A stretch of 64,000 nucleotides of DNA from Serratia symbiotica (GCA_900155695.1 FUHL01000001.1:310001-374000); one strand, 5' to 3'; positions 48,422 to 60,774 are shown, counted from the stretch's first letter. A program made the numbers and translations. The notes: generated from the sequence alone by a model not told the origin.

Positions 48422-49002
48422 ACGTAAATATTAATATACATACAATAAATCTATTACTTTATTTAAAGAGATAGGTTATGTTAAATATAAAGTTTAAGCA
48501 AAATACATTTTATGAATGTATTTCACACATTAATATCAATTAAATTCGTGACTGTATTGTAATTATCTATGTATCAATCGCCTATTGCCAATAAGTTAAA
48601 TATCATATAAATTATAAGAAAATTTATAATAATATCTCGCTATTTTCTAGCACACATACTTAATTTTATTAAAATTATTAGTGGTAATTGTTATTTATTA
48701 ATAATATGCAACTAATAAGATAAAATTAATTAATTTTACTATTCATATTTATATTAATAAAATATAAAGGTGTAAAAGATACTTTTATTATAAAAGCTTA
48801 ACTCAAACATACTATTAGTTTATATAAATAAATATTTTGTTGCCAATAATCACCTCTAATTTTTATTATGTGACTATATAAATATAATATAGCATAATTG
48901 AAATATAACTTAACAATAGAAAATTATGATGTTACTGTATATGCTGTTTGGCGATGATACAATTTTGTGCAATATCATGGTTTTAAGGTTAAATATTTCA
49001 AG
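48422..49002. other. Desert between metK and deaD
   Basis: About 580 bases between convergent genes. Nothing coding can be supported. The only structure is the terminator-like hairpin at its right end, beyond the deaD stop. Confidence 0.5.
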
Positions 49003-49034
49003 ACAAAGAACTAGCATTACGTCTAGTTCTTTGT
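49003..49034 (-). terminator. Terminator-like hairpin after deaD
   Basis: ACAAAGAACTAG (49003-49014) and CTAGTTCTTTGT (49023-49034) form a perfect 12-bp stem with an 8-base loop, 25 bases beyond the deaD stop. The T run after it on the minus strand is weak, so it may act as a processing or stabilising 3' hairpin as much as a true terminator. Confidence 0.6.
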
Positions 49035-49058
49035 ATAATAACTATGCATGTAGTTAAA

Positions 49059-50936
49059 TTAGCGATACACATCACTAAACCTTCGACGAGAAGCTGTAGA
49101 TGATGCATTATCACGACGTGATGATAGTTTATCATTACGGTTAAAAGTACTATTATGTCCTCCACTGCCAGTAGATGGAGGAGTTACATCTTCACGATAT
49201 TCAGCGTTAAATGGACGCCTATCGTTATTACGTTCATTTTTCTTTGCATCATTATTAATTTTTTTCATATTGATGGGCTTATTTAGAATACGAATACGCG
49301 TAAAGTGATTTAAGATTTCATCTGGCATACTTTTTGGTAATTCTATAGTAGCATAGGAAGAAAAAAGTTTAATATTACCGATATTACGACTGCTAAGATT
49401 ACCTTCGTTAGCTATAGCACCAACGATATGACGAACGTCTACACCGTCATCACGACCTACTTCAATACGATATAGTTGCATCCCGCTTGCTTCACGACGT
49501 CCACGGCGTTGAGAGTTGACTCCATAGTTATCTAAGTGTATATTGCGGCGGCAGTCATGAACACGATCGTCACGATTATAGAATTCACGACGCTGACGTG
49601 ATTTGAATACTGGGTCTGGAGGCAGAATAAGGGGACGTTCTCCTTGAGCCATCTTTAGTAATGCAGCTGCTAGAGTTGCCATATCTAGTGTTTCTGTAGG
49701 TTGAAGTTTATCTAACAACGCTCGGTACATGTCTAGATCACAACTTGCTAGTTGTTGTTGAAGTTTAACAGCAAATTTAGCTAAACGACGCTCACCTAAT
49801 AGTGCTGCGTTAGGTAGTTCTACTTCTGGTATAGTGAGCTTCATAGTACGTTCAATATTACGTAGCAGACGTCTTTCACGGTTTTCTACAAATAGAAGTG
49901 CACGGCCAGCGCGGCCTGCCCTACCAGTACGGCCAATACGGTGAACGTAAGATTCCGATTCTATTGGGATATCATAGTTTACTACTAAGCTAATACGTTC
50001 AAGATCTAGTCCTCTGGCTGCAATATCTGTGGCAATTAGTATATCTATACGACCATTTTTTAAACGTTCCAGAGTTTGCTCTCGCAATGCCTGGTTCATA
50101 TCACCATTCAGTGCAGCACTATTGTAACCACTACGCTCTAATGCTTCAGCTACTTCTAGCGTTGAATTTTTTGTTCTGACAAAAATAATTGCCGCGTCAA
50201 AATCTTCAGCTTCAAGAAAGCGTACTAGAGCTTCATTTTTATTCATACTGTGGACAGTTGAATAGCTCTGGCTTATATCTGGACGAGTAGTGATATTTGA
50301 CTGAATGCGTACTTCTTCTGGATTTTGCATAAAACGTCGAGTCATTCGTCGTATGACTTCTGGCATAGTGGCAGAAAACAGTGCAGTCTGATGTTTAGCT
50401 GGAATTTCAGCCATGATACTTTCTACGTCTTCAATAAAACCCATACGGAGCATTTCATCAGCTTCATCTAAGACTACACCACTTAGGTTAGAGAGATTTA
50501 AGGTGCCGCGTTTTAAGTGATCTAATAATCTACCTGGAGTGCCTACGACAATTTGTGATCCTTGACGTAAAGCACGCAACTGTATGTCATAACGTTGTCC
50601 ACCATATAGAGCGACAACCTTGACATCATGCATATATTTGGAAAAATCAATCATAGCTTCAGCTACTTGAATTGCCAGTTCTCTAGTTGGTGACAATACA
50701 AGAATTTGCGGAGCTTTTAGATGAGTTTTAAGGTTATATAATAGTGGCAATGCAAATGCTGCAGTTTTTCCACTACCAGTTTGTGCCATGCCTAAAACAT
50801 CTCGACCATTTAATAGATGAGGAATGCACTTAGCCTGGATTGGTGATGGTTTTTCATAGCCTAGATCATTTAGAGCAGAAATCAGTGGAGCAGATAGCCC
50901 CAGATTAGTAAAAGAAATATCAAACTCAGTAGTCAT
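49059..50936 (-). CDS. deaD: Cold-shock DEAD-box RNA helicase DeaD (CsdA)
   Basis: RNA helicase for ribosome biogenesis and RNA turnover at low temperature. I start at the ATG at 50936 ([18 protein letters not shown]), giving 625 residues (629 in E. coli). Q motif, [38 protein letters not shown] and [11 protein letters not shown] are all intact, followed by the C-terminal extension and a shortened Arg/Asn/Ser-rich tail. The frame is open 16 codons upstream, but that stretch is explained by the overlapping yrbN in another frame. Downstream of pnp, as in E. coli. Confidence 0.96.
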   Translation of the reverse strand: MTTEFDISFTNLGLSAPLISALNDLGYEKPSPIQAKCIPHLLNGRDVLGMAQTGSGKTAAFALPLLYNLKTHLKAPQILVLSPTRELAIQVAEAMIDFSKYMHDVKVVALYGGQRYDIQLRALRQGSQIVVGTPGRLLDHLKRGTLNLSNLSGVVLDEADEMLRMGFIEDVESIMAEIPAKHQTALFSATMPEVIRRMTRRFMQNPEEVRIQSNITTRPDISQSYSTVHSMNKNEALVRFLEAEDFDAAIIFVRTKNSTLEVAEALERSGYNSAALNGDMNQALREQTLERLKNGRIDILIATDIAARGLDLERISLVVNYDIPIESESYVHRIGRTGRAGRAGRALLFVENRERRLLRNIERTMKLTIPEVELPNAALLGERRLAKFAVKLQQQLASCDLDMYRALLDKLQPTETLDMATLAAALLKMAQGERPLILPPDPVFKSRQRREFYNRDDRVHDCRRNIHLDNYGVNSQRRGRREASGMQLYRIEVGRDDGVDVRHIVGAIANEGNLSSRNIGNIKLFSSYATIELPKSMPDEILNHFTRIRILNKPINMKKINNDAKKNERNNDRRPFNAEYREDVTPPSTGSGGHNSTFNRNDKLSSRRDNASSTASRRRFSDVYR

Positions 50937-51006
50937 GTACACATGCCTCATTAATAATGACAGCCAGTCTACATAACTCGTCAAAAAAATTTTTATTCAT
51001 TTTCAT
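50926..51006 (-). CDS. yrbN: Small protein YrbN, overlapping the deaD start
   Basis: A 26-codon frame, too short for ordinary gene finding, reads [20 protein letters not shown] then six more residues and stops with TGA at 50926. It closely resembles the E. coli small protein YrbN encoded at the same place, between nlpI and deaD, especially the FxDELCRLAxIN core; I compare from memory. The frame overlaps deaD by 11 bases, suggesting translational coupling. Its function is unknown. Conservation while nlpI next door has decayed argues that it is translated or regulatory. Confidence 0.75.
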   Translation of the reverse strand: MKMNKNFFDELCRLAVIINEACVHDY

Positions 51007-51591
51007 TGAAAAATGTGAACCAGCTTAAATTAGTGTATAAAACGAACAAAAGATTCTATCCATGAAGTCGATAATTAGGTTCTAAAACCAATCTTTTTCA
51101 GACTTATAATCATTCATCTTGCAACCTACTGTGGTATTAGCTAAGCTCGATTAACCGCTTTGTGTTGCACATTAAGCTCTAAGCCTTTATTTTATTATCG
51201 ACTTTTAGTAACTAAAATATCTATTGAGTAGCAATGTTTTATCTATATCTCATTTCAAGATAATACATCATCTTTACTCTTGGCTTTAAAGGATAAAAAG
51301 ACAGTAATGCATAGCGGTGCTAGATAAAGTTTTATGTATTTAATACCGTTATCATAATGTCAATTTTTTTCTAAACTGTTTTCTTGTTTTCCTAGAATCA
51401 GGTAAAGTTTACCTAAAAAGGTTTTTTACTAAGATGTTTAACGAGTGTAAATATTATCCATTATATCTACTTTAACAGAGATGACATTAAAGTTTCTCCT
51501 ATATTACTAAGTTACATGCAATAACATTGCATTTTAATACCTTCTTGCCTTCACTGTTTCATAACACTACTTTAGTTATTCGTGAGCCGAT
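51007..51591. other. Leader region of yrbN-deaD and end of the nlpI relic
   Basis: About 580 bases. The part near 51007 should be the 5' leader of yrbN-deaD; deaD in E. coli has a long cold-responsive leader. Pairs such as AGGTTCTAAAACC (51080-51092) can fold locally. The rest would correspond to the C-terminal third of nlpI, which I could not read. Confidence 0.4.
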
Positions 51592-51935
51592 TAGAATCTG
51601 TATAGTGCATCAAACATAGCAATAAAAAATTTAAGGAATAGGTTAATTCATCTTTTATAAAACGCAAGAAGATGATCCGATACTAAGGAGAAACAGAAGA
51701 CATGATATAATCTTATACCTTGATTTAAATTCCTGTGATTACAAGGTACATCAAGCTAGAATATAGAATCATACATTTCATACGTAGCATCAATATTACT
51801 TGCTTGCGTTAAGTAAATGCTTAGATAGTTGAAGATAATAGGATCTTATAGTGTATTACTATAGATTTCTACTAGCTATGAAACGTCACTGAATCACTAA
51901 CGCCAATCTATCATATAATAAACTGCGCTTACATC
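51592..51935 (-). pseudogene. nlpI: Pseudogene of nlpI (TPR outer-membrane lipoprotein)
   Basis: Between pnp and deaD on the minus strand, as in E. coli. IIFNYLSIYLTQASNIDATY aligns ungapped to [20 protein letters not shown]. It is followed in frame by YDSIF*LDVPCNHRNLNQGI, matching [20 protein letters not shown], and then by LVSDHLLAFYKR*IN matching LAQDDLLAFYQDDPN. Upstream, LLYDRLALV recalls the first TPR. Stops and frameshifts are certain. The signal peptide and C-terminus cannot be read. NlpI is a TPR adaptor for cell-wall hydrolases, so its loss is functionally meaningful. Confidence 0.85.
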
Positions 51936-52214
51936 AAAACTGTGTATCCTCATTGTGCACTTTTACTTGATATATATCAGGTCTTGATTATACTGACTAG
52001 TATTAATTCTTTCTACAGTGTAGTTTGTAAGAGAAGTATAAAATATTGTATTTATAGTCATAAATAATTGATAAATCTTATTTATAATAAGTACTTTGAG
52101 AATATATACAGTTCTTACTAAGACAACCATTAAAAGCATCTTACCTATCTTCAGTTTTATAAATACATGAATATGTAACGACATATATATCGTCGCAGAG
52201 ATATATAGTTATGC
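51936..52214. other. Gap between nlpI relic and pnp
   Basis: About 280 bases that would correspond to the nlpI 5' end and signal peptide. A 73-codon minus-strand frame (51963-52184) covers it but does not resemble NlpI or any family I know. Confidence 0.4.
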
Positions 52215-54329
52215 TCATTTTACTACAGGAGGCAATTTTTCTTCCAGACTAATTACTTCTTTAATGCTAAGACGTACACGTCCCTGACGGTCAACGTCTA
52301 GTACTTTCACTGGTACTTCTTGAGCAATTTGCAGATAATTAGTCACGTGCTCAACACGTTTATCAGCAATTTGTGAAATATGTACTAAACCTTCTTTACT
52401 ACCACTAATAGCAATAAAAGCGCCAAAATCAACAATACGAGTGACAGTACCTTGATAAATACGGCCCACTTCTATTTCTGCAGTTATCTCTTCAATTCTA
52501 CGGATTGCATATTTTGCTTTATTACTATCGGTAGCAGCAATTTTAACTTTACCGTCATCATCAATTTCAATAGTGGTATCAGTCTCTTCTGTTAAAGCTC
52601 GAATTACTGATCCGCCTTTACCAATAAGGTCTTTGATTTTTTCTGGGCTTATACAGATAGTATAAATTCTTGGCGCAAACTGAGATATTTCATTACGTGG
52701 CATACTAATGGCCTGTTCCATTACTCCTAGAATATGCAAACGTGCTTCTTTTGCCTGATTAAGTGCCACTTGCATGATTTCACGAGTTATACCTTTAATT
52801 TTAATATCCATTTGCAGGGCAGTAATACCATCTCTGCTGCCAGCCACTTTAAAATCCATATCACCTAGATGATCTTCATCACCAAGAATATCAGATAAAA
52901 CTATAAAGTTATCTGCTTCTTTTACTAACCCCATGGCAACACCTGCAACAGCTTGTTTGATTGGCACACCTGCATCCATCAAAGCTAGTGACGCACCACA
53001 GACTGAAGCCATAGAAGAAGAACCATTAGATTCAGTAATTTCAGAAACCACACGCACTGTGTATGGAAAATCTTCTAATGTAGGCATCATGGCTAATATA
53101 CCGCGTTTTGCTAGTCGGCCATGACCAATTTCACGTCGCTTCGGGGAAGCTATCATCCCAATTTCGCCAACGGAATAGGGAGGAAAGTTATAATGGAATA
53201 AGAAACTATCGCTCTTCTCACCCATTAGTTCATCAAGGCTTTGTGCATCACGAGCAGTTCCTAGTGTTGTAGTGACTAAAGCTTGTGTTTCCCCACGGGT
53301 AAATAGTGCAGAACCATGGGTGCGCGGCAGGATGCCAGTACGCACATCCAGACTACGTATCATATCTTTTTCACGACCATCAATACGTGGTTCTCCACGT
53401 AGCATGCGGCTACGTACTATATTTTTTTCGATATTGCTGAGTATTTTCTGAATGTTTGAGTCTTCAAGTGTTGAATCGTTTGCTAATAAAGTTTTCAACA
53501 CATTCTCTTTGATCAAATCAACTTGAAATAAACGTTCTTGTTTCTCTGTAATGTGATAAGCTTCACTTAATGGCTTTTCTGCTAGTTCAAGTACACTAGC
53601 ATGTAGTTCCGCATTCACTACGGGTATTTCATAATTCCATTTAGGTTTACCTGCTTCAGCAACAAGAGAGTTGATATTTTCGATTACTACTTGCTGTTTT
53701 TTATGACCAAATACTATCGCTTCTAGCATTTTATCTTCATTTAGCACATCAGCTACTGATTCAACCATTATAACCGCATTAGTAGTGCCAGCGACTACGA
53801 GATCTAGGCTACTTATTTGCAATTCGTTAGTGGTCGGATTGAGTATATACTGATTATTAATATAACCAACACGCGCTGTACTAATTGGACCATTAAATGG
53901 AATACCGGATAAACTGAGCGCAGCAGAAGCTCCAATTATTGCGACGATATCTGGATTCACTTGCGGATTGACAGACACTACCGTAGCGATTATTTGAACT
54001 TCATTCATAAAATCAGCTGGAAAAAGAGGCCTAATAGGACGATCAATTAGACGAGAATTTAGTATTTCCCCCTCACTTGGTCGACCTTCACGACGGAAAA
54101 AGCTGCCTGGTATCCGACCGGCAGCATAAGCACGCTCCTGATAGTTTACAGTTAGTGGAAAAAAATTTTGACCAGGTTTAGCTTTTTTCTGTCCCACTAC
54201 GGTGACGAATACGGCAGTATCATCCATGCTTACCATAATAGCAGCAGTAGCCTGCCGTGCCATCATACTAGTTTCCATGGTGACAGTATGTTGGCCATAC
54301 TGGAATTTGCGAATGATCGGTATCAGCAA
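52215..54329 (-). CDS. pnp: Polynucleotide phosphorylase
   Basis: 3'-5' phosphorolytic exoribonuclease and degradosome component. I start at TTG at 54329 ([18 protein letters not shown]), six bases after a strong AAGGAG; this aligns exactly with the E. coli start, which is also UUG, and gives 704 residues (711 in E. coli). The longer ATG frame to 54374 has no homology. Two RNase PH domains, the KH domain ([16 protein letters not shown]) and the S1 domain ([18 protein letters not shown]) are complete. The Ala/Pro-rich C-terminal tail is shortened. Confidence 0.96.
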   Translation of the reverse strand: MLIPIIRKFQYGQHTVTMETSMMARQATAAIMVSMDDTAVFVTVVGQKKAKPGQNFFPLTVNYQERAYAAGRIPGSFFRREGRPSEGEILNSRLIDRPIRPLFPADFMNEVQIIATVVSVNPQVNPDIVAIIGASAALSLSGIPFNGPISTARVGYINNQYILNPTTNELQISSLDLVVAGTTNAVIMVESVADVLNEDKMLEAIVFGHKKQQVVIENINSLVAEAGKPKWNYEIPVVNAELHASVLELAEKPLSEAYHITEKQERLFQVDLIKENVLKTLLANDSTLEDSNIQKILSNIEKNIVRSRMLRGEPRIDGREKDMIRSLDVRTGILPRTHGSALFTRGETQALVTTTLGTARDAQSLDELMGEKSDSFLFHYNFPPYSVGEIGMIASPKRREIGHGRLAKRGILAMMPTLEDFPYTVRVVSEITESNGSSSMASVCGASLALMDAGVPIKQAVAGVAMGLVKEADNFIVLSDILGDEDHLGDMDFKVAGSRDGITALQMDIKIKGITREIMQVALNQAKEARLHILGVMEQAISMPRNEISQFAPRIYTICISPEKIKDLIGKGGSVIRALTEETDTTIEIDDDGKVKIAATDSNKAKYAIRRIEEITAEIEVGRIYQGTVTRIVDFGAFIAISGSKEGLVHISQIADKRVEHVTNYLQIAQEVPVKVLDVDRQGRVRLSIKEVISLEEKLPPVVK

Positions 54330-54544
54330 AATTATCTCCTTGATTAAGGGCGTAGCATTATAGTAGAAATGCAATGGCCCATGACTTTATTTTTATTGTT
54401 ATACTATATTCTTGCAATTAATAAGAGGTTGTATCCCAGCTTGAGATAAAATGATTATTAGTTATACAAATATTTGTAACGAAACACCTATTCTCGGATA
54501 AAAGATAATTAATATATTTACCTCACTCATTTATGGATTCCTAG
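54330..54544. promoter_or_regulatory. rpsO-pnp intercistronic region
   Basis: About 215 bases between the rpsO terminator and the pnp start. In E. coli this leader holds a hairpin cut by RNase III for pnp autoregulation. I see the strong AAGGAG ribosome-binding site next to the pnp start, but I did not establish a long hairpin, so persistence of autoregulation is open. Confidence 0.35.
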
Positions 54545-54576
54545 AAAAAAGGGGCCATGGCAGGCCCCCTTTTTTC
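54545..54576 (-). terminator. Rho-independent terminator of rpsO
   Basis: AAAAAAGGGGCC-ATGGCA-GGCCCCCTTTTTT: a 6-bp GC stem extended by six A-T pairs, with T runs on both strands. It lies 17 bases after the rpsO stop, the place of the E. coli rpsO t1 terminator, where partial read-through feeds pnp. It is the strongest terminator in the window. Confidence 0.92.
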
Positions 54577-54592
54577 TCTAAAACCGACTAAA

Positions 54593-54862
54593 TTAACGAC
54601 GTAGGCTCAAGCGATCAATGAGATTTGTATATCGTCCAACATCTTGATGCTTTAGGTAATCTAGTAGCTTGCGACGTTGAGAAACCATACGAAGTAGGCC
54701 ACGACGGCTATGATGATCTTTTTTATGCTCGGAGAAGTGACCTTGTAGATGATTAATCTGTGTAGTTAACAGGGCTACCTGGACTTCTGTAGACCCACTG
54801 TCATTAGCATTTCTACCAAAATTAGCCATGACTTTAGCCTTAATTTCGACACTTAGAGACAT
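54593..54862 (-). CDS. rpsO: 30S ribosomal protein S15
   Basis: Primary-binding small-subunit protein that organises the central domain of 16S rRNA and forms intersubunit bridge B4. It is 89 residues, the E. coli length: [20 protein letters not shown], the [20 protein letters not shown] binding region with the conserved His-Asp, and the C-terminal [13 protein letters not shown]. It lies between truB and pnp in the infB operon order. Confidence 0.97.
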   Translation of the reverse strand: MSLSVEIKAKVMANFGRNANDSGSTEVQVALLTTQINHLQGHFSEHKKDHHSRRGLLRMVSQRRKLLDYLKHQDVGRYTNLIDRLSLRR

Positions 54863-55022
54863 GATAATACTCCAGACTATATACGATAACTATAGGTGCC
54901 GATATCTAATTCAACAACCTAATGCATAAGAATTGTTTATTATACTCTTATCTCTTGTATCGTTCAAGCTACAGGTAATGAATACACGTTACGTTTCTCC
55001 TTGACTTATCCTTTTTCTATAT

Positions 55023-55967
55023 TTAATTGATATTGTCAATTACTAGACGACGTGGTGCTACATAACCATCATCAGTTATACTTCCCAGACCAATAAATTT
55101 ATGGCTATCGCCTTCAGTCAGTCGTACTATGCCAGAAATTGGTGTGCTAGCAATCTTTACTCGTTGTCCATTTTTTAAGTTCTTAGCCAGAGTGGGCAAT
55201 AGATGCACTTCTGGATAATGCTTAAGTGGACTATCCATCGGTATTAGCAATGAATCAAGAGATTGATATAATCTCATAAACTGATCCTGTTTTAATAAAG
55301 CATTCAACATTTCTAATGTCACCATATTGGCGATTGAATATGAAGCTATCTGTAGACGTCTCAGGTAGATGACATGAGCCCCGCAGCCTAATAGTTCACC
55401 TAGATCATCAATAAGAGTACGGATATAAGTTCCCTTAGAGCAGTGGATTTCTAATTCTAGTTGATTACCTGCGTAACGGACGACTTCTAATTGATAAATG
55501 GTAATGGAGCGTGATTTGCGTGGTATTTCAATTCCTTGGCGTGCAAGCTCATAGAGCTTTTTTCCTTGAAACTTAAGTGCTGAATACATGGATGGTACTT
55601 GTTCTATTTCTCCATAGAAGTTATTTAACGCTGCATCTAGTTGCACTGTGGTAAAAGTTATAGGACGTTGCTTTACGAGCTTACCATCGGCGTCTGAAGT
55701 ATCGGTACGCTGTCCAAGTTTTGCGATAACTCGATAACGCTTATCAGCATTGAGTAGATACTGCGAAAATTTAGTTGCTTCACCTAGACATATTGGCAAC
55801 ATACCTGTTGCTAAAGGATCTAGTGCTCCAGTATGACCTGCGTGATGAGCATTGTACAAGTATTTTACTTTTTGCAAAGCACTATTGGAAGATACACCTC
55901 GTGGCTTATCTAATAATAGTATTCCGTGAATCTTACGGCCATGACGACGGCTAAGATGGCGGCTCAT
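55023..55967 (-). CDS. truB: tRNA pseudouridine-55 synthase
   Basis: Makes the universal pseudouridine in the T loop of tRNAs. It is 314 residues, as in E. coli. The catalytic aspartate is in [14 protein letters not shown] near residues 40-53. [18 protein letters not shown], the [13 protein letters not shown] motif and the C-terminal PUA-like domain are intact. It follows rbfA by 9 bases, so it is cotranscribed with infB and rbfA. Confidence 0.97.
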   Translation of the reverse strand: MSRHLSRRHGRKIHGILLLDKPRGVSSNSALQKVKYLYNAHHAGHTGALDPLATGMLPICLGEATKFSQYLLNADKRYRVIAKLGQRTDTSDADGKLVKQRPITFTTVQLDAALNNFYGEIEQVPSMYSALKFQGKKLYELARQGIEIPRKSRSITIYQLEVVRYAGNQLELEIHCSKGTYIRTLIDDLGELLGCGAHVIYLRRLQIASYSIANMVTLEMLNALLKQDQFMRLYQSLDSLLIPMDSPLKHYPEVHLLPTLAKNLKNGQRVKIASTPISGIVRLTEGDSHKFIGLGSITDDGYVAPRRLVIDNIN

Positions 55968-55976
55968 TAAGCCTCC

Positions 55977-56378
55977 TCATTCTCCACTCGATCTACAGCT
56001 ACGTTTGGCATCGTTTATTAGCGCATTACTCACTAGATGAGATATTCGCATTCCTTCTCTTAATGAGTTATCATAACTGAAAGTTAAATGAGGAACTACA
56101 CGCAGACGCATGGTTTTGCCAAGTATAGTACGTATATAACCGGCTGTATCCTGCAATATTTTCATTCCTTCGATCACAAAGGCTATGTCATTATTGTTGA
56201 CCAATATATCCAGAAAGGTAACGTATACTTTGGCATAAGTCAAGTCAGAAGAAATTTCAACGCTAGATACAGTGACCATTTTAATGCGTGGATCTTTGAT
56301 GTTACGTTGCAAAATAATAGCAATTTTTTTCTTTATTTCTTGCGCCACTCTTTGACTGCGGCTAAATTCTTTTGGCAT
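55977..56378 (-). CDS. rbfA: Ribosome-binding factor A
   Basis: Assists late maturation of the 16S 5' end of the small subunit and is important in the cold. I start at the ATG at 56378 ([19 protein letters not shown]), giving 133 residues, equal to E. coli; the open frame extends 13 codons upstream without homology. The KH-fold core with [20 protein letters not shown] and [15 protein letters not shown] is intact. It is kept although rimP, another subunit-maturation factor, is dead here. Confidence 0.96.
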   Translation of the reverse strand: MPKEFSRSQRVAQEIKKKIAIILQRNIKDPRIKMVTVSSVEISSDLTYAKVYVTFLDILVNNNDIAFVIEGMKILQDTAGYIRTILGKTMRLRVVPHLTFSYDNSLREGMRISHLVSNALINDAKRSCRSSGE

Positions 56379-56580
56379 TTTGGAATCTCTAGAGAAAACG
56401 AGGGAGAAGTTATGCACTCGTTGACAAATATCACTTAAATAAAATACATTAAGTTGTCTCTGTTTAGCTACGCTTCCCCCTGCTAGTATAGCTTTCTATA
56501 TATACCTAGGGATATAATTAGTTTCTATTGTAAGACACAACTGGCATGATTTGAGCCGATCATAGATCGTAGTATATTCA

Positions 56581-59220
56581 TTAAGCAATAGTACGCTGTA
56601 TCTTAACGATTTCAAATACTTCAATAATATCACCAACACGTACGTCATTATAATTCTTAACGCCAATACCACATTCCATACCGTTACGGACGTCATTAAC
56701 ATCATCTTTGAATCTACGTAAGGATTCTAATTCACCCGTATAGATTACTACGTTATCACGAAGCACACGTATAGGGTTATGAATTTTTATAGTCCCTTCA
56801 GAAACTATACAACCAGCAATAGCACCAAATTTAGGTGATTTAAAGATATCACGTACTTCCGCTAAACCAATAATCTGTTGTTTATACTCAGGCACTAGCA
56901 TACCGCTCATCGCTTGTTTCACTTCATCTATTAGGCTGTAAATCACGGAGTAATAGCGAAGGTCTAAGCTTTCTGCTTCAATTACGCGACGCGCAGCAGC
57001 ATCAGCACGAACATTAAATCCTAATAAAATTGCATTTGATGCTGCTGACAATGTAGCATCGGTTTCAGTAATACTACCCACACCGGAACCGACAATGTTA
57101 ACTTTAACTTCATCTGTGGATAGTTTTAATAATGAATCAATAATGGCTTCACAAGAACCCTGTACATCAGATTTCAATACGATATTCAATTCAGATACTT
57201 CCCCATCAGTCATATTGGAGAACATATTATCTAACTTAGATTTTTGTTGTCGTGCTAGTTTAATTTCTCGGAACTTTCCTTGACGGTATAGTGCAACTTC
57301 ACGTGCTTTTTTTTCATCACGTACTACAGTAATTTCATCACCAGCGCTAGGCACGCTAGACAGACCAAGAATTTCTACAGGAATAGATGGAATAGCAGAA
57401 GTGACTTCATGACCTATTTCATCCCGCATTGCACGCACACGACCGTATTCGAATCCACATAGGACTATATCACCTCTGTTTAGTGTTCCTTCTTTGACAA
57501 GAACAGTGGCAACTGGGCCACGACCTTTATCTAAAAACGATTCGATTACGACACCACTAGCCATACCACTACGAATAGCTTTTAGTTCGAGAAGTTCAGC
57601 TTGCAATAAAATCGCACTAAGGAGGTCTTCTATACCAACACCGGATTTTGCAGATACAGGCACAAACTGCACCTCACCACCCCACTCCTCAGGTATTACA
57701 TTATATTGTGATAGTTCTTGTTTAATGCGATCTGTATCTGCCTCTAACTTATCAATTTTATTAATTGCAACCACTAAGGATACTTGTGCAGCGTTTGCAT
57801 GTTGAATAGCTTCTATAGTTTGTGGCATTACGCCATCATCGGCAGCAACAACTAATACAACAATATCAGTTACTTGAGCACCACGAGCGCGCATAGAAGT
57901 AAAGGCAGCATGACCTGGAGTATCAAGGAAGGTGATCATTCCATTATCAGTTTCGACATGATAAGCACCAATATGCTGAGTAATTCCGCCAGCTTCACCT
58001 GATGCCACTTTACTAGATCGAATATAGTCTAATAAAGAGGTTTTTCCATGGTCAACATGTCCCATGATAGTAACTACTGGCGCACGAGCTTCAGCTGCAA
58101 TTCCGGTATCACGATCGCTCATTAATGCTTCTTCTAACTCATTCTCGCGACGAAGAATAACCTTATGCCCCATCTCTGCAGCTACTAGTTGTGCCGTTTC
58201 CTGATCGATGATCTGATTAATGGTAGCCATTGCACCTAACTTCATCATTACTTTAATGACTTGAGAGCTTTTTACTGCCATTTTGTTAGCTAATTCAGCG
58301 ACAGTAATAGTTTCACCAACCACTACATTACGATTAATAACTTGAACGGGTTTGTTAAACCCTTGCTGCAGAATGCTTGTCTTCCTTTTGCTTTTAGTTC
58401 CACGCGTTACAGCTCGTGCTTCTTCACGATCTGCTTTAGACTCAGAAAGTTTATTCCCCTTTTTCTGTTTAGTCGCTTTTCCACCACGGCTGCGAGGTCT
58501 GCGCTCACCTTCAACTTTAGCATCGTTTTCATCTTCTGCAGCACGAGCATGTTGAGAGGTGGTTACATGATAATCAGCAGTTTCAACAGCAGCGCTTGCT
58601 GCTTCAGCTGCAGCCCACTGTTCACTGTTCTCTGCCGCCATGCGGCGTGCTTCAGCTGCTATCCGTTTCGCTTCTTCTTCAACTTTTCTGCGTATTTCTT
58701 CTTCTACTTTACGTTTTAGTTTAGCGGCTTCAGCTTCACGATGTGCTTTTTCTGCTTGGGCTAATTTAGCTATTTCATCGGTATGTTGATTAATCAATTT
58801 TTCTTTTTCCGCTGAATAATATTTAGCAATTTTAGCGACTTCACGTTTGGCTTGCTCTCCAACTGTACGTTTCGTTTCTGCATTATGCTTTGCCTGTTCT
58901 GCCGCTTCAACTTGTTGGATTTCTTGAATATTACGATTGATATAAGTATGTTTCTTGCGGATTTCAATTTTTACTGATTTACTTTTGCCACCTGTGCTAG
59001 GAATATTTAAGGTGCTGCGTGTTTTGCGCTGCAAAGTGAGTTTATGGGGCGAACCACCCTGTGTACGGTTCAGGTGTGCCAGCAAGGTCTCTTTTTCTTG
59101 CTGGGTTACAATATCCAACTCAGACTTGTTGATCCCTGCATCAGCAAACTGCTGTACTAAACGATCAATGGAAGTATGAATTTCTACTGCTAGCGATTTT
59201 ACGGTCACATCTGTTGTCAT
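56581..59220 (-). CDS. infB: Translation initiation factor IF-2
   Basis: GTPase that places initiator tRNA on the ribosome. It is 879 residues (890 in E. coli). An N-terminal IF2-N domain ([21 protein letters not shown]) is followed by a long charged Ala/Glu/Lys coiled coil (about 100-260), a second IF2-N motif, then the G domain with [16 protein letters not shown] near residue 390, DTPGHAAF and NKIDK, and the C1 and C2 domains. It stands 24 bases after nusA. The long low-complexity region is not reduced, unlike in many tiny genomes. Confidence 0.97.
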   Translation of the reverse strand: MTTDVTVKSLAVEIHTSIDRLVQQFADAGINKSELDIVTQQEKETLLAHLNRTQGGSPHKLTLQRKTRSTLNIPSTGGKSKSVKIEIRKKHTYINRNIQEIQQVEAAEQAKHNAETKRTVGEQAKREVAKIAKYYSAEKEKLINQHTDEIAKLAQAEKAHREAEAAKLKRKVEEEIRRKVEEEAKRIAAEARRMAAENSEQWAAAEAASAAVETADYHVTTSQHARAAEDENDAKVEGERRPRSRGGKATKQKKGNKLSESKADREEARAVTRGTKSKRKTSILQQGFNKPVQVINRNVVVGETITVAELANKMAVKSSQVIKVMMKLGAMATINQIIDQETAQLVAAEMGHKVILRRENELEEALMSDRDTGIAAEARAPVVTIMGHVDHGKTSLLDYIRSSKVASGEAGGITQHIGAYHVETDNGMITFLDTPGHAAFTSMRARGAQVTDIVVLVVAADDGVMPQTIEAIQHANAAQVSLVVAINKIDKLEADTDRIKQELSQYNVIPEEWGGEVQFVPVSAKSGVGIEDLLSAILLQAELLELKAIRSGMASGVVIESFLDKGRGPVATVLVKEGTLNRGDIVLCGFEYGRVRAMRDEIGHEVTSAIPSIPVEILGLSSVPSAGDEITVVRDEKKAREVALYRQGKFREIKLARQQKSKLDNMFSNMTDGEVSELNIVLKSDVQGSCEAIIDSLLKLSTDEVKVNIVGSGVGSITETDATLSAASNAILLGFNVRADAAARRVIEAESLDLRYYSVIYSLIDEVKQAMSGMLVPEYKQQIIGLAEVRDIFKSPKFGAIAGCIVSEGTIKIHNPIRVLRDNVVIYTGELESLRRFKDDVNDVRNGMECGIGVKNYNDVRVGDIIEVFEIVKIQRTIA

Positions 59221-59244
59221 GCTGTTCCTTCCTACTACAGTTTA

Positions 59245-60753
59245 TTACACGTTGTCTCGAAACCAACAGATATTACGTGCGGCCATAATCAACTCGCCAG
59301 CTTTCTTGTCATTAATCCCTTGCATATCAGATAGATCATCAATTCCTTGTTCGGCAAGATCCTCTAGCGTAGTTATACCACGTGCTGCTAGTTTAAAGGC
59401 AATACTGCGCTCCATGCCTAACAGGTTGATTAAAGATTCAGAAGGTTCAGCTGCATCTATGCTCTCTTTTTGAGCCAGCGCTAATGTCGTTGATACTGCT
59501 CTAGCTCGATCGCGCAATATTTCGACCGTATCTTTATCGAGACTATCGATTGCCAACAGTTCTTTAATTGGCACGTAAGCTAGTTCTTCTAAAGTGGAAA
59601 ATCCTTCTTCGACTAGAATGGAAGCAAAATTTTCATCAATATTAAGATGCTTGGTGAATATATTAATAGCAGCATGTGCTTCTGCTGTATGCTTAGCCTG
59701 TAAATCATCTGCTGTCATTACGTTTAATTCCCAACGATCATCAGAACGATGCTGTTTTAATAACTGAGAGGCTAAACGCACATTTTGGCCGTTACGGCCA
59801 ATTGCCTGTGCTAAATTACTTGCTTTAACGGCAATATCCATAGTGAAATTATCTTCATCAACTACGATCGAGGCAACATCTGCTGGTGCTATGGCGTTAA
59901 TGACAAACTGAGCAGGGTTATCATCCCACAGGATAATATCAATTCTTTCACCACTGAGTTCACTTGAGACAGCTTGAACACGGGCCCCTCGCATACCTAC
60001 GCAAGCACCTATTGGGTCGATGCGTTTGTCTTTGGTTTTAACTGCAACTTTTGCACGCGAAGCGGGATCTCGAGCTATTGCTTTAATCTCAATTACTTCT
60101 TCGCCAATTTCAGGTACTTCAATGCGAAATAATTCTTTTAGCATATCTGGGCTGGAACGGCTGACAAATAATTGTACGCCTCTAGCTTCGGGTCGTACAG
60201 AATACAGTACGCCACGTATACGATCTCCGGGGCGGAAGTTCTCACGCGGTAACATGTCTTCTCTGCTAATCATTGCTTCAGCATTATTGCCTAGATCTAA
60301 TGAAATGTTATCACGATTAACTTTCTTTACCACTCCCGTTACAATCTCCCCTTCATGTTCACGAAAAGCATCAACTATCATAGCACGCTCAGCTTCTCGC
60401 ACTTTCTGTACAATAACCTGTTTCGCTGTCTGAGTCGTTATTCGATCAAAAGTGATAGAATCTATTTGATCTTCGATGTATCCACCTAACTTTGTGAAAG
60501 GTTCTTCATATTGAGCTGCTGCTAACGTAATTTCCCGTGTGGGCTGAGTTACTAAATCAACGATAATCCACCGACGGTAAGTATCAAAATTGCCAGTTTT
60601 CCTATCAATGCTGACACGGACGTCTATTTCTTGCTCATATTTTTTTTTAGTAGCGGTCGCTAAAGCAGTTTCTAAAGCTTTAAAAATCTTCTCGCGTGGC
60701 AGAGATTTTTCATTAGACACCGCTTCAACAACAGCCAGAATCTCTTTATTCAT
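59245..60753 (-). CDS. nusA: Transcription termination/antitermination factor NusA
   Basis: RNA-polymerase-associated factor for pausing, termination and rRNA antitermination. It is 502 residues (495 in E. coli): the N-terminal polymerase-binding domain, S1 ([20 protein letters not shown]), two KH domains with [20 protein letters not shown] and [16 protein letters not shown], and two C-terminal acidic repeats with [12 protein letters not shown] and [12 protein letters not shown]. First intact gene of the nusA-infB operon, because the usual first gene rimP is dead. Confidence 0.97.
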   Translation of the reverse strand: MNKEILAVVEAVSNEKSLPREKIFKALETALATATKKKYEQEIDVRVSIDRKTGNFDTYRRWIIVDLVTQPTREITLAAAQYEEPFTKLGGYIEDQIDSITFDRITTQTAKQVIVQKVREAERAMIVDAFREHEGEIVTGVVKKVNRDNISLDLGNNAEAMISREDMLPRENFRPGDRIRGVLYSVRPEARGVQLFVSRSSPDMLKELFRIEVPEIGEEVIEIKAIARDPASRAKVAVKTKDKRIDPIGACVGMRGARVQAVSSELSGERIDIILWDDNPAQFVINAIAPADVASIVVDEDNFTMDIAVKASNLAQAIGRNGQNVRLASQLLKQHRSDDRWELNVMTADDLQAKHTAEAHAAINIFTKHLNIDENFASILVEEGFSTLEELAYVPIKELLAIDSLDKDTVEILRDRARAVSTTLALAQKESIDAAEPSESLINLLGMERSIAFKLAARGITTLEDLAEQGIDDLSDMQGINDKKAGELIMAARNICWFRDNV

Positions 60754-60774
60754 TCTACTTGCCTCATATAAACT

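Noticed and set aside
50937..50984. Sixteen-codon in-frame N-terminal extension of DeaD
   Set aside because: The conserved look of this stretch is accounted for by the overlapping yrbN frame; DeaD homology proper starts at the ATG at 50936.
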